The notes under the pieces are model-generated. The model saw only the letters and a list, made by a program, of their open reading frames with translations. It was not told the origin of the DNA and did not search any database. Made by a program: the position numbers and the translations under genes. Shown here one piece after another: positions 8,859 through 19,074 of a DNA stretch of 64,000 nucleotides. This stretch comes from Mycobacterium branderi. GTDB taxonomy: Bacteria > Actinomycetota > Actinomycetes > Mycobacteriales > Mycobacteriaceae. How positions within the stretch are numbered: position 1 is the first letter of the stretch; every line of letters starts with the position of its first letter. The stretch covers positions 3,286,001 through 3,350,000 of the forward strand of contig NZ_AP022606.1 of assembly GCF_010728725.1 (NCBI RefSeq), in the 5' to 3' direction.

Positions 8859-8878
8859 GCTATTTTAGCAGTAATGGC
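8859..8878. promoter_or_regulatory. Operator-like 20-bp element between regulator and CoA-transferase genes
   Basis: On the minus strand this reads GCCATTACTGCTAAAATAGC, which matches the sequence at 59364-59383 (GCTATTACTGCTAACATAGC) at 18 of 20 positions. It ends 12 bp before the GTG of the CoA-transferase gene and lies 42-61 bp upstream of the GntR gene start. The two sites are 50 kb apart and both precede catabolic genes, so chance similarity is unlikely. The assignment to the GntR protein is inference from position. Confidence 0.6.
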
Positions 8879-8890
8879 ACAATAGTCAGG

Positions 8891-11260
8891 GTGAACGGCG
8901 GACCGACACCGTTGCAGGACATGCGCGTCGTCGAGATCAGCGACCGCATTGCCGGCAGTTACTGCGGCAAGCTGCTGGTCGACGCCGGCGCGGACGTCCG
9001 GAAAATCGAACCGCCACAAGGAGATCCGTTGCGGCAGTTCACCGCGAGCGGCTCGCCAGCGGCTACGGATTCACCGCTGTTCGGCTATCTCAACGCCGGA
9101 AAGCGCGGCCTGACCTGCGCGCCGAACTCCGAGCGGTACCGCGCCGAGTTGGCCGGCGCCGACGTGGTGGTGGTTTCCGCCAACCGGTCGCGGGCCGCCG
9201 AGCTGGCGATAGATCCACAAGCTCTGCTCACGCGGTGCCCGCAGGCGATCGTCGTGACGATCTCCGACTTCGGCTGGACCGGGCCCTACACCGACCGCGC
9301 CGCAAGCGAATTCACGCTGCAGGCCTGGGCCGGGTCGACCGGTTTCCGCGGCGATCCCGCGGGTCCGCCGATCGCCATCGGCGGCGACTTGGGGGAGTAC
9401 ATGGGCGGCGCGTTCGCGGCGTTCGGCGCGCTGGCGATACGCCGCCGCGTCGAGGGCGGCGGACCGGGCGAGCATCTCGACATGTCGATGCTCGAGGCGA
9501 TGACTCTGATGCAGAGCAGCGAATGGCTGCACTCCCAGCTGTTGCAGGTTCCGCCGGTATCCCGCACCGTCGAGGTGCCCTCGATCGAGCCGGCCAAGGA
9601 CGGCTATGTCGGGATCACGATGGTCACCGGCCAGCAGTGGCTGGACTTCGCCGCGATGGTCGAATGCCCCGAGCTGACCGAGATCCCCCAGTTGCGGTTC
9701 CAGATCGGCCGTTGGGAATACCGCGATTTCATCCGTGAGCGAATCGGCCCATGGCTGGCCGAACGCACCGTCGACGAGATCGTCGAACTCGGCCAGCTGT
9801 TCCGGCTGCCGATCGCTGCGCTGGGCAACGGCTCGACGATCCGCGACATGGCCTACATGACCGAACGCGGCGTGTTCATCCGCAATCCGGCCGGCTTTCA
9901 TCAGCCCCGCACCCCGTGGCTGATGTCGCGATGCCAACCGGCGCCGCTGCGCAGCGCGCCGAAACTGGGGGAAGCGGACGGCGAAAGACCTTGGTCGCCA
10001 CGGGAATCCGCGATCGAGAAGCCGGAGCACCGACTGCCCCTCCAGGGCGTTCGGATCGTCGACCTGACCGCGTTCTGGGCCGGCCCGGCCGCCACGCATC
10101 TGCTTGCCGCATTCGGCGCAGACGTCGTCAAGGTCGAGTCCATCCAGCGCCCCGACGGCATCCGCTATTCGGGCGGCATGCGCACCGACGTCGACGACTG
10201 GTGGGAGTACGGCTGGGTGTTTCACGCCATGAACACCAACAAGCGGTCGGTGACCCTGGACCTGGGATCAGACGACGGCCGTCGTCTCTTCATGTCGCTC
10301 GTTGCCGGTGCCGACGTGGTGATCGAAAACTTCTCGCCGCGGGTGATGGAGCACTTCGGGCTTACCGCGGATGCGCTGCTGGCGGTGAACCCGCGGCTGG
10401 TGGTGGCGCGCATGCCGGCGTTCGGGCTGGAAGGCCCGTGGCGCGACCGGGTCGGTTTCGCGCCGACCATGGAACAGATCGCCGGACTGGCCTGGGTGAC
10501 CGGGCTGCCGGACGGTCCGCCGGTCGCCCCGCGGGGCGCCTGCGACCCGCTGGCCGGAGTTCACGCCGCGTTCGCCGTGCTGGCGGCGCTGGACCACACC
10601 GGGCGCACCGGGGAAGGCCAACTCGTCGAGCTGCCGATGATCGAAACAGTGTTGAACGCCACCGCAATTCAGCCCATGGAAGCCGAGGTCTTCGGCGTGA
10701 CACTGAGCCGGCGGGGTAACCGCGGACATGGTTCGGCCATCCAGAATCTCTACCGCTGCGCCGGTGACGACGATTGGATCGCCGTGACAGTGGCCACCGA
10801 CGAGCAGTGGCGTGCGCTGGTCGCGCTGATGGGCGGGCCGTCGTGGTGCGACGACGGGCGTTTGGATACCGTGGCCGGCCGACGGGCCTGCGCCGACGAG
10901 ATCGATCGCCGGCTGGCCGACTGGCTCGCAGGCCAAGAGCTGGCCGCTGCGGTGGAAAGCCTTGCCGCAGTGGGGATTCCCGCTGCGCCGGTGGTGTCGC
11001 CGTCGCTGGTGACGGACAACCCGCAACTGCACGACCGCGGGTTCTTCGAGTCGCTTGAACATCCCCGAATCGGCACGGCGCTGTATCCGCGTCCGCCGTT
11101 CGCCCCGCTCACCGGACACTCGCGGTGGCTGCTGCGCCCGCCGCCCACCCTGGGTGAGCACAATGCAGAAGTACTTCGCGGCTTGTGCGGGTTGAACGAC
11201 GCCGACCTCACCCGGCTGGCATCGGCCGACGTGATCGGCACCAGACCCAAGGGCGTATGA
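8891..11260 (+). CDS. Double-domain CaiB/BaiF (family III) CoA-transferase
   Basis: This 789-residue protein is built of two tandem family III CoA-transferase domains. Domain 1 (about 1-370) begins MRVVEISDRIAGSYCGKLLVDAG-like and domain 2 (about 380-780) begins GVRIVDLTAFWAGPAATHLLAAFGADVVKVE. These enzymes move CoA between carboxylates and normally act as interlocked dimers, so the fusion would supply both halves in one chain. The nucleophilic Asp position is Asp197 in domain 1 (HLDMSM) but Glu580 in domain 2 (LVELPM), so perhaps only one half is catalytic. The GTG at 8891 is the best start, because the longer open frame upstream runs through the operator and the regulator gene. It is convergent with the GAP gene. 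Confidence 0.92.
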   Translation: MNGGPTPLQDMRVVEISDRIAGSYCGKLLVDAGADVRKIEPPQGDPLRQFTASGSPAATDSPLFGYLNAGKRGLTCAPNSERYRAELAGADVVVVSANRSRAAELAIDPQALLTRCPQAIVVTISDFGWTGPYTDRAASEFTLQAWAGSTGFRGDPAGPPIAIGGDLGEYMGGAFAAFGALAIRRRVEGGGPGEHLDMSMLEAMTLMQSSEWLHSQLLQVPPVSRTVEVPSIEPAKDGYVGITMVTGQQWLDFAAMVECPELTEIPQLRFQIGRWEYRDFIRERIGPWLAERTVDEIVELGQLFRLPIAALGNGSTIRDMAYMTERGVFIRNPAGFHQPRTPWLMSRCQPAPLRSAPKLGEADGERPWSPRESAIEKPEHRLPLQGVRIVDLTAFWAGPAATHLLAAFGADVVKVESIQRPDGIRYSGGMRTDVDDWWEYGWVFHAMNTNKRSVTLDLGSDDGRRLFMSLVAGADVVIENFSPRVMEHFGLTADALLAVNPRLVVARMPAFGLEGPWRDRVGFAPTMEQIAGLAWVTGLPDGPPVAPRGACDPLAGVHAAFAVLAALDHTGRTGEGQLVELPMIETVLNATAIQPMEAEVFGVTLSRRGNRGHGSAIQNLYRCAGDDDWIAVTVATDEQWRALVALMGGPSWCDDGRLDTVAGRRACADEIDRRLADWLAGQELAAAVESLAAVGIPAAPVVSPSLVTDNPQLHDRGFFESLEHPRIGTALYPRPPFAPLTGHSRWLLRPPPTLGEHNAEVLRGLCGLNDADLTRLASADVIGTRPKGV

Positions 11261-11272
11261 CCGAGCGCAACG

Positions 11273-12010
11273 TCAGACGATGCCGACGCCCTGCGCCACC
11301 TGGGAAACCCCGACCACGGCGAAGATCGCAATGAGGACGTGGTGACGATGAGCCGACGCCCAGTCATGCAGCCGTCGTAGCACCGCTTGGGTTTTCGCCG
11401 GCGTGGCCAGGTACGCGACGAGGATGACCTCGACGACCACATACAGCAGAACGAGGTAGGCGACCGCTGCGGCGGCCTGCGTCCCGATCGCGGCTGCGGA
11501 GGCAACGATGATCGCGGCCACGAAGAGAACCCCGTCGACCGATACCGATACAACCCCGATGACCCATGCGACCCACAACGACCCGTTCTCCCACGCATCC
11601 TGAGCGCGGCCCAGCAGCCGCCGGATTGCGATCGGTGCATCGGAGTCCGCCGCCATGCTCGACGGGTTGTTTCCCGGTGCCACCAGGCGCGTTCGCTGCC
11701 GGGACAAGTAGCGCACCGTGATCAGCGCGGCGATCGACAAGGCAAACACACCTATCCCGAGTTGGATGTGCCGGACGGTGGAACTCGCGGCCGCGGTGCC
11801 CGACTCGTGCGTAACAGATTTGAACATCGGTGTGGAGTGCACGACGACAAGCGGGACAAGCAGGACGGGAACGCTCAACGTCAGTCCGCCAAGCCAGTAG
11901 GCGAGCAAGTTCAGCACGGGCCGTGGCCGAGAGATGATCAGGAGAGTCAGACCGAGACGCACCGGATGGAGTGCCCCCAGGAGCGCCAGCCCCAATACGG
12001 AGCTCCACAT
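11273..12010 (-). CDS. GAP/Sap (SfLAP) family integral membrane lipid-addressing protein
   Basis: This 245-residue protein has six predicted membrane helices (about residues 2-22, 32-58, 82-103, 150-176, 186-208, 222-242) and a hydrophilic loop between helices 3 and 4. The start GALHPVRLGLTLLIISRPRPVLNLLAYWLGG is typical of the mycobacterial GAP/Sap family. Known members help place glycopeptidolipid or sulfolipid-1 on the cell surface. Its position directly upstream of, and divergent from, the NRPS gene fits a role in exporting the lipopeptide, as gap does in the glycopeptidolipid locus. The ATG at 12010 is chosen, since a longer frame adds a basic, non-homologous leader. The family call is strong; the substrate is inferred from context. 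Confidence 0.88.
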   Translation of the reverse strand: MWSSVLGLALLGALHPVRLGLTLLIISRPRPVLNLLAYWLGGLTLSVPVLLVPLVVVHSTPMFKSVTHESGTAAASSTVRHIQLGIGVFALSIAALITVRYLSRQRTRLVAPGNNPSSMAADSDAPIAIRRLLGRAQDAWENGSLWVAWVIGVVSVSVDGVLFVAAIIVASAAAIGTQAAAAVAYLVLLYVVVEVILVAYLATPAKTQAVLRRLHDWASAHRHHVLIAIFAVVGVSQVAQGVGIV

Positions 12011-12749
12011 GGCCCGAACACTACCTTGTTGCCTCTGTGTTCTCCGTCGGGAGTTTTGAGGTTGGAGTGCTGCGCGGTGCAAAAGGGAGACCTGAGGAAA
12101 TTGCGCAATCAGAGCACAACAGATTCACAAGAAATGCTCATTTAAGGTGCGCGACGGTGGCCGATTTAGTGTTATCCGACACGCGACGAATTGCTTGTTA
12201 TGTGACATGCGGCGAATTAGCGCGAACGGAGTGCGATATTTTCCGGCCAAAAGCACATGTTTATCCCGATGTCCAGGGGGTAGCCTCGGGGCATGCCGAC
12301 CAGCAGTACCGCGGTGCGGTCGTCGCTGTTCAGCTTGTTGGGGGGGCGTAGGGGACAACCAACTCGCCTGAGTTCGGTGCCCACCTCTTGCCGGCTGGCC
12401 GACGGCGGGGTGCCAGCAGATAGCAAGCGCCGCAGTATCTTTCGTGCGTATGCCGCGGGCGACTCGAGGGTCGTGGCGGCAGGGCCGAGATGGTCGGCGG
12501 GTCCGCCCGGGACCTCGCGTAATTTCCTCCTCGGTGGCATTTCCGTCCCATTTTTAATTAAACGAATGCCAAATACGTTGACGACGAGGAATGGCGCTGC
12601 TTATGAGCGACCTTCGCTCATGTTCCGGCGGTGGACTGGCGGGTGGTTAACGCCGAGCGGGCGCGCGCTAAGAGGCTGGACTATGTGGAACGCAATTGTC
12701 GCGAAATAGGGCCGAACTGTTTTGCATGAAAGGCCGGCGCGGGTTCGCG

Positions 12750-12762
12750 TATGTGATACATA
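12750..12762. promoter_or_regulatory. Palindrome TATGT-GAT-ACATA upstream of NRPS
   Basis: This is a perfect 5-bp inverted repeat with a 3-bp centre, 59 bp before the proposed NRPS start codon. It may be a regulator site or overlap a promoter -10 region. No binder is known. Confidence 0.3.
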
Positions 12763-12766
12763 GATG

Positions 12767-12789
12767 GGGTTCTCCCTCGCAGGGAGCCC
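12767..12789 (+). promoter_or_regulatory. Hairpin in the probable 5' leader of the NRPS mRNA
   Basis: CTCCCT (12772-12777) pairs perfectly with AGGGAG (12781-12786) around a 3-nt loop. The stem can be extended by GGG (12767-12769) with CCC (12787-12789), leaving a 2-nt bulge. It lies 32 bp upstream of the proposed start codon. It could influence mRNA stability or initiation if transcription starts upstream of it. Confidence 0.35.
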
Positions 12790-12820
12790 TTCAATGGGGG
12801 GATGGTACAGGAGCACTTCA

Positions 12821-15800
12821 ATGGAGGTTTCTGGCCGATACTTTCCGCTGACGCGGGGTCAGCTCGACATATGGCTTGCGGCTGAAACCGGGCATTGCGG
12901 TGCGAAGTGGCAGCTGGGCGTACTTGCGCGGATCGAGGGCACGATCGAGCCTCGTGTGCTGGAGCGTGCGGTCCGCGAAGTGGTGCGCGAGGCCGAACCG
13001 CTGAGAGCCGCCTTCTTCGAAGTGGACGGGCAGGTTTTCCAGCGGGCGGTTGATTACCCCGAGGTTGAGCTTGCCCGCTATGACCTCACTGGTTCGCAAG
13101 ATCCGGCTCGAGACGCCTATCGGCTGGCGGCGTCGATTCAGCGCACGGTAATGCCGCTGAGCGGCCCGCTGTTCAAATTCGCGTTATTCCAGACAGCGGC
13201 CGACGAATTCTATTTGTTCGTGTGCTGCCATCACATCGTCATTGACGGAATCGGCGTCGCCCTGGTTTCTCATCGGATCGCCGCAGTGTATTCTGCGCTG
13301 GCTTCCGGTGCGCCGGTTCCGCCGGCTTTCTTCGGCTCTCTGCAAGATCTGGTGGAATGCGAGTCGCAATACGAGGACTCCAGCGATTATCTCGACGACC
13401 AGGCCTATTGGGCGAGCAATCTTCCGGCGGAAAACCCATCACGCAACCGGTTGGCACCCGCGCCGTCCGGCGATCCGGCCGATTCTTCTGTGCCGGTTCA
13501 ATTGGATCCCGTCGTCGTTGCCGAGCTGCGCCGGTTATCGCAGGCGTTGGGAGTGCGACGGGCGTCGGTAATTACCGCGGCCTGCGCACTTTTGGTTCAC
13601 GGTGGTGACGTCGAGTGCTCGGAGGCGGTGCTCGACTTCCCGGTCAGCCGCCGGGTGCGCCCGGAAACGGCGACGGTGCCCGGCATGTTGTCCGGGACGG
13701 TGCCGTTGGTGTTGACGACGTCGCCGCAGACTTCGGTTGCGGAGTTTTGCCGGCATGTCGATACGCGAATGCGAGAAGCGCTGCAGCATCAGCGGTTCCC
13801 CGTGCATATTCTGGAGAAAAAGGCGCGCCTTGGCGCTTCCGGGGAGGCATCCGGCCGGGTCATTGTTAATTTCATTCCGGCGACCAGGTTAGCGGACTTT
13901 GATGGTGCTCCCGGATCGGGTGCCGTCACCCATTCTGGTTTCGAGGATCAGCTCGAACTATGGTTTATTCGGGGCGGTGAGGAGCTTTTTCTCGACACCG
14001 CCGGTCCCCGGCAATTGTTCTGCAATTGTGAAACCCGCGATCTAGTCGAGCGCTTGCAGCGCGTGTTGGTGGCGATGACCGCTGACCCCGGCCGGTTGTT
14101 GTCGTCGGTCGATGTCGTCGATACCGGCGAGCGCGCCCGTCTCGGTGAGTGGGGCAACCGGGCGGTGTTGACTCAGCCCGCGACGGCGTCCGCGTCGGTC
14201 CCGGTGTTGTTCGCCGAGCAGGTGGCCCGCACCCCAGATGCGGTGGCGCTGATGTGCGACGGACGGTCGCTGACGTACCGGGAACTGCAGGAGGCCGCAA
14301 ACCGGTTGGCGCACCTGCTGGTCCGACACGGTGCGGGGCCGGGACGGTGTGTGGCGCTGCTGTTTTCGCGGTCAACCGAAGCGATCGTGGCGATCCTGGC
14401 GGTTTTGAAGTCCGGCGCCGCGTATCTGCCGATCGACCCGGTGGTGCCGGCGGCGCGCATCGCGTTCATGCTCGCCGATGCCGCGCCCGTCGCCGCGGTC
14501 ACCACCGCGGACCTGCGCTCCCGACTCGACGGGTGCGACGTGGCGGTCATCGATGTCGACAACGCCGCTATTGACAGGGAACCCAGCACACCACTACCTG
14601 CGCCGTCCCCCGAGGACATCGCCCACATCATCTACACGTCGGGCACAACCGGCACCCCCAAAGGCGTGGCGGTCACCCACCACAACATCACCCGACTGTT
14701 CGACTCACCCGATGCCGTCTTGCAACCCGAGCCGGGACAGGTGTGGACGCAGTGTCATTCGTATGCCTTCGACTACTCGGTGTGGGAGATCTGGGGTGCC
14801 CTGCTGCACGGCGGCCGGCTGCTGGTGGTTCCGGAGCCGGTGACTCGCTCCCCGCGAGATTTCCACGAGCTGCTGGTCAGCCAACGGGTCGGCGTGTTGA
14901 GCCAAACCCCTTCGGCGCTAGGTGTTTTGACGCCCGAGGGGTTGGATTCGACGACGTTGGTGGTCGCCGCGGAGGCGTGCCCGGCCGAGATGGTGGACCG
15001 GTGGGCGCCGGGGCGGGTGATGGTCAACGCCTACGGGCCGACCGAGACCACGGTTTATGCGTCGATGAGTGCGCCGTTGAGGCCGGGGTCGGGGTCGCCG
15101 CCGATCGGGTCGCCGGTGCGGGGGGCGGCGTTGTTCGTGCTCGATTCCTGGCTGCGCCCGGTGCCGACGGGTGCGGTGGGCGAGTTGTATGTGGCCGGCA
15201 CCGGTGTGGGAGTGGGGTATGTGCGCCGAGCACCGTTGACCGGGTCGCGGTTTGTGGCGTGCCCGTTCGGGGCTTCCGGGCAGCGGATGTATCGCACCGG
15301 GGATCTGGTGCGCTGGCGGGTTGATGGGCAGCTGGACTATCTGGGGCGCGCCGACGAGCAGGTCAAGATCCGCGGGTATCGCATCGAACTCGGCGAAATC
15401 CAGTCGGCCCTAAGCGCTTTGGACGGGGTGCAGCAGGCTGTGGTGATCGCCCGCGAGGACCGCCGCGGCGACAAACGCCTGGTGGGCTACGTCACCGGCG
15501 CCGTCGACACCGCGCAGGTCCGCGAGGAGCTGGCAAAGCGGCTGCCCGACTACATGGTGCCCGCTGCGGTGGTGGCCCTCGACTCATTGCCGCTCACGCC
15601 CAACGGCAAGCTCGACACGCGCGCCCTGCCGGCGCCCGAATACACCGGTGGCGGATCCCGGACCCCTGCCAACGTCGTCGAGGAGATCTTGGCCGGCATC
15701 TACGCCCAAGTGCTCGGACTGGAACGCGTCGCGGTCGACGACTCCTTCTTCGATTTGGGCGGGGATTCGCTGTCGGCGATGCGGGTGATCGCCGCCATCA

Positions 15801-15900
15801 ACACCAGCCTGGACGCCGGCCTTGCAGTGCGCGCGGTGTTCGAGGCGCCGACGGTGGCTCAGTTGGCGTCCCGTATCGGCGTGGGCGCGGGCCGGCTCGA
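12821..15900 (+). other. NRPS module 1: starter C - A1 - T1
   Basis: The starter condensation domain (about 12840-14130) differs from the internal ones and begins the protein, as in lipopeptide synthetases where it N-acylates the first amino acid. A1 spans about 14190-15640 with TSGTTG near 14637, and the T1 Ser is near 15768. The nine specificity positions, read by alignment to GrsA, are D-Y-W-S-V-A-A-V-Y, which is hydrophobic/aromatic-like. The nearest internal relative is A4. Confidence 0.85.
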
Positions 15901-18900
15901 ACCATTGCGGCCGGCGGAGCGACCTGCGGTGGTGCCGTTGTCGTTTGCCCAGCAGCGGTTGTGGTTCATCGACCAGTTGCAAGGTCCCTCACCGGTTTAC
16001 AACATCGCGGCGGCGTTGCGGCTGCGCGGCAACCTGGATACCGACGCGCTGCATCACGCATTGGGCGACGTGGTCGCTCGCCACGAGAGCCTGCGCACGC
16101 TGTTCATGGCACCTGAGGGGATTCCACGACAGGTGGTCATCCCGGCCGAGCGGGCCGAATTCGGGTGGGACGTCGTTGAAGCCGCCGAGTGGCCGGCGAG
16201 CCGGCTGCAGGACGCGATCTCCTCGGCAGTTCGCTACACGTTCAACCTGGCGACTGAGATCCCTTTGCGTGCAAGCCTTTTCCACGGTGTCGACGACGAG
16301 CATGTGCTGGTGGTGGTGGTTCACCATATCGCCGCCGACGGCTGGTCGCTGAGGCCGCTGGCCGCTGATCTGGGTGCAGCCTATGCCAGCAGGTGTGCCG
16401 GCCGGACTCCCGAGTGGGCCGAGTTGCCAGTACAGTACGTCGATTACACGCTGTGGCAGCGGGCGCAGTTCGGCGAGTTCGACGATCCGGACAGCCCCAT
16501 CGCCGCGCAGCTGGCCTACTGGGAACAGGCCCTGGCCGGGATGCCCGAGCGGCTGGAGCTGCCGACCGACCGGCCTTATCCGCCGGTTGCCGATCACCGC
16601 GGCGCCAGCGTGACGGTGCAGTGGCCGGCCGACTTGCAGCAACGGGTCCGCAATGTGGCTCGTCAGCACGACGCGAGCAGCTTCATGGTGGTTCAGGCCG
16701 CCCTGGCAGTGCTGCTGGCCAAGCTCAGCGCCAGTTCCGATGTGGCCGTGGGGTTTCCGATCGCCGGGCGCCGCGATCCGGTGCTCGACGAGCTGGTGGG
16801 GTTTTTCGTCAACACCTTGGTGCTGCGCGTCGACCTCTCGGGTGACCCCACTGTGGCCGAGTTGCTGGCCCAGGTGCGGCGGCGCAGCCTGGCCGCCTAC
16901 GAGCACCAGGACGTGCCGTTCGAGGTGCTGGTCGAGCGGCTCAACCCGACCCGCAGCCTGACCCATCACCCGTTGGTCCAGGTGCTGTTGACGTGGCAGA
17001 ACTTCCCCGGGCACACGAGCGGTCCCGCGGCCGGACTGAACCTGAGGGAGCTGGAGGTCACGCAGCTGCCGGTCGACACCCAAACGGCCCGCATGGATTT
17101 GGTGATTTCGCTTGCCGAACGGTGGACCGAAAGTGGCGAACCCGCGGGGATCAGCGGGGACGTCGAATTTCGCACTGACGTGTTCGACGCTTCCAGCGTC
17201 GAGGCGCTGATCGAGCGGTTCGAGCGGGTGCTGGCGGCGATGGTCGGCGACCCGGGCCGGCCGTTGTCGTCGGTCGATCTGCTCGACGAGCCCGAGCGTG
17301 CCCGGTTGGACCAGGCTGGTAACCGGGCGGTGTTGACCGCGGCCGCACCCGCCACGGTGTCAATTCCGGACTTGTTCGCCGCCAGGGTGGGCGAGGCCGC
17401 GGATGCGGTAGCGCTGGTAAGCGGTGAGCGTTCATGGACTTATCGCGAACTTGACGAGGCGGCCAACCGGTTGGCGCATCTGCTGGCCGGTCACGGCGCC
17501 GGCCCGGGACAGAGTGTGGCCCTGCTGTTTTCGCGGTCGGCCGAGGCGATTGTGGCAGCTTTGGCGGCGCTGAAGGCCGGCGCCGCCTACCTGCCGATGG
17601 ACCCGGCGTTGCCGGACGCGCGAATTGCGGTCATCCTTGCCGACGCTGCGCCGATCGCCGCGATCACCACTGCGGACCTGCGCACGCGGCTGGACGGGTT
17701 GGATGTGACCGTCGTCGACGTCAACGACCCCGCCATCGCCGCACAGACGGGTACCGCCCTGCCGTCGCCGCGCCCCGACGATGTCTCCCACATCATTTAC
17801 ACCTCGGGCACCACAGGCGTCCCGAAGGGGGTGGCCGTCAGCCATCACAATGTGACCCAGTTGTTCGACTCACTGGACGTAGGTCTGCCCGCACCGGGGG
17901 TGTGGTCACAGTGGCATTCCTACGGTTTCGACGTTTCGGTCTTCGAGATCTGGGGTGCGCTGCTGCGAGGCGGGCGATTGGTGATGGTGCCCGAGTCGGT
18001 GGCCCGCTCACCCGAAGACTTCCACGCGTTGCTGGTCAGTGAGCAAGTCAGCGTCTTGAATCAGACACCATCGGCTGTGGCCACGTTGTCGCCGCGGGAT
18101 TTGGACGGGGTGGCCTTGCTGGTGGGCGGTGAGCCGTGTCCGCCCGAGGTGGTGGATCGCTGGGCGCCACGGCGGGTGATGATCAACGCCTACGGGCCGA
18201 GCGAGACGTGGTACACGGCGTTGAGCGCGCCGCTGAGGCCGGGTTCGGGTACGCCGCCGATCGGGTCGCCGGTGCCGGGCGCGGCGTTGTTTGTCCTGGA
18301 CAGGTGGTTGCGCCCGGTGCCCGCCGGCGTGACGGGCGAGCTGTATGTCGCCGGTCGGGGTGTCACGTATGGGTATTGGCGGCGGGCCGCTTTGACCGGG
18401 TCGCGGTTTGTGGCGTGTCCGTTCGGGGCTGGCGGGCAGAGGATGTATCGCACCGGTGATCTGGTGCGCTGGCGCGCGGATGGCCAGCTCGACTATGTGG
18501 GCCGCGCCGACGGTCAGGTCAAGGTCCGCGGGTATCGCATCGAACTCGGCGACGTGCAAACTGCCCTGGCCGACTGCGACGGGGTGGAGCAGGCGGCGGT
18601 GATCGCGCGCGAGGACCATCCCGGCGACAAGCGCCTGGTCGGTTATGTCACCGGGAAGGCGGACCCGGCACAGATCCGCGACAAGTTGGCCGAGCGGCTG
18701 CCGGCCTACATGATCCCGTCCGCGGTCGTGGTGTTGGACTCGTTGCCGCTGACGGTCAACGGCAAACTCGATACGCGCGCCCTACCGGTACCCGAATACA
18801 CCGGCGCTCGGTACCGCGCTCCTACCAACGCTATTGAGGAGATCCTGGCCGGCATCTATGCCCAAGTCCTCGGGCTTGAGCGTGTCGGCGTCGACGACTC

Positions 18901-19074
18901 CTTCTTCGATCTGGGTGGGGATTCGCTGTCGGCGATGCGGGTGATCGCTGCGATCAATACGTCACTGGATGCCGGCCTTTCGGTGCGCGTCGTGTTCGAG
19001 GCGCCCACGGTGGCGCAATTGGCTCGGCGTGTCGGTGTGGGCGCGGGCCGACGGGAGCCGTTACTGCCGGTTGA
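15901..19074 (+). other. NRPS module 2: C2 - A2 - T2
   Basis: C2 (about 15920-17290) starts [21 protein letters not shown] and has HHIAADG, an LCL-type domain. A2 (about 17350-18790) has an altered A5 motif, GPSETWYTA instead of GPTETT, and code D-V-F-N-L-G-A-Y-T, unlike any other A domain here. T2 has [10 protein letters not shown] near 18910. The amino acid is not predicted. Confidence 0.83.

Larger units (their letters stand above)
12011..12820. other. Intergenic regulatory region upstream of the NRPS gene
   Basis: About 0.8 kb separates the divergent GAP and NRPS genes. It is visibly richer in A and T than its surroundings, especially around 12050-12270 and 12540-12620. No convincing gene is present. 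A 138-codon open frame at 12293-12709 has no recognisable similarity and loses mycobacterial codon preference toward its end. The region ends with a small palindrome (12750-12762), a hairpin (12767-12789) and a good ribosome-binding site (ACAGGAG, 12807-12813) placed 7 bp before the NRPS ATG. It probably holds the promoters of both genes. Confidence 0.6.

Noticed and set aside
12125..12358. 77-codon minus-strand open frame upstream of the GAP gene
   Set aside because: It is Pro/Arg-rich with no motif, and lies in an AT-richer promoter region.
12293..12709. 138-codon open frame in the NRPS upstream region
   Set aside because: No similarity recognised, no clear ribosome-binding site, and codon use turns AT-rich toward the end. 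It is treated as non-coding, though not excluded.
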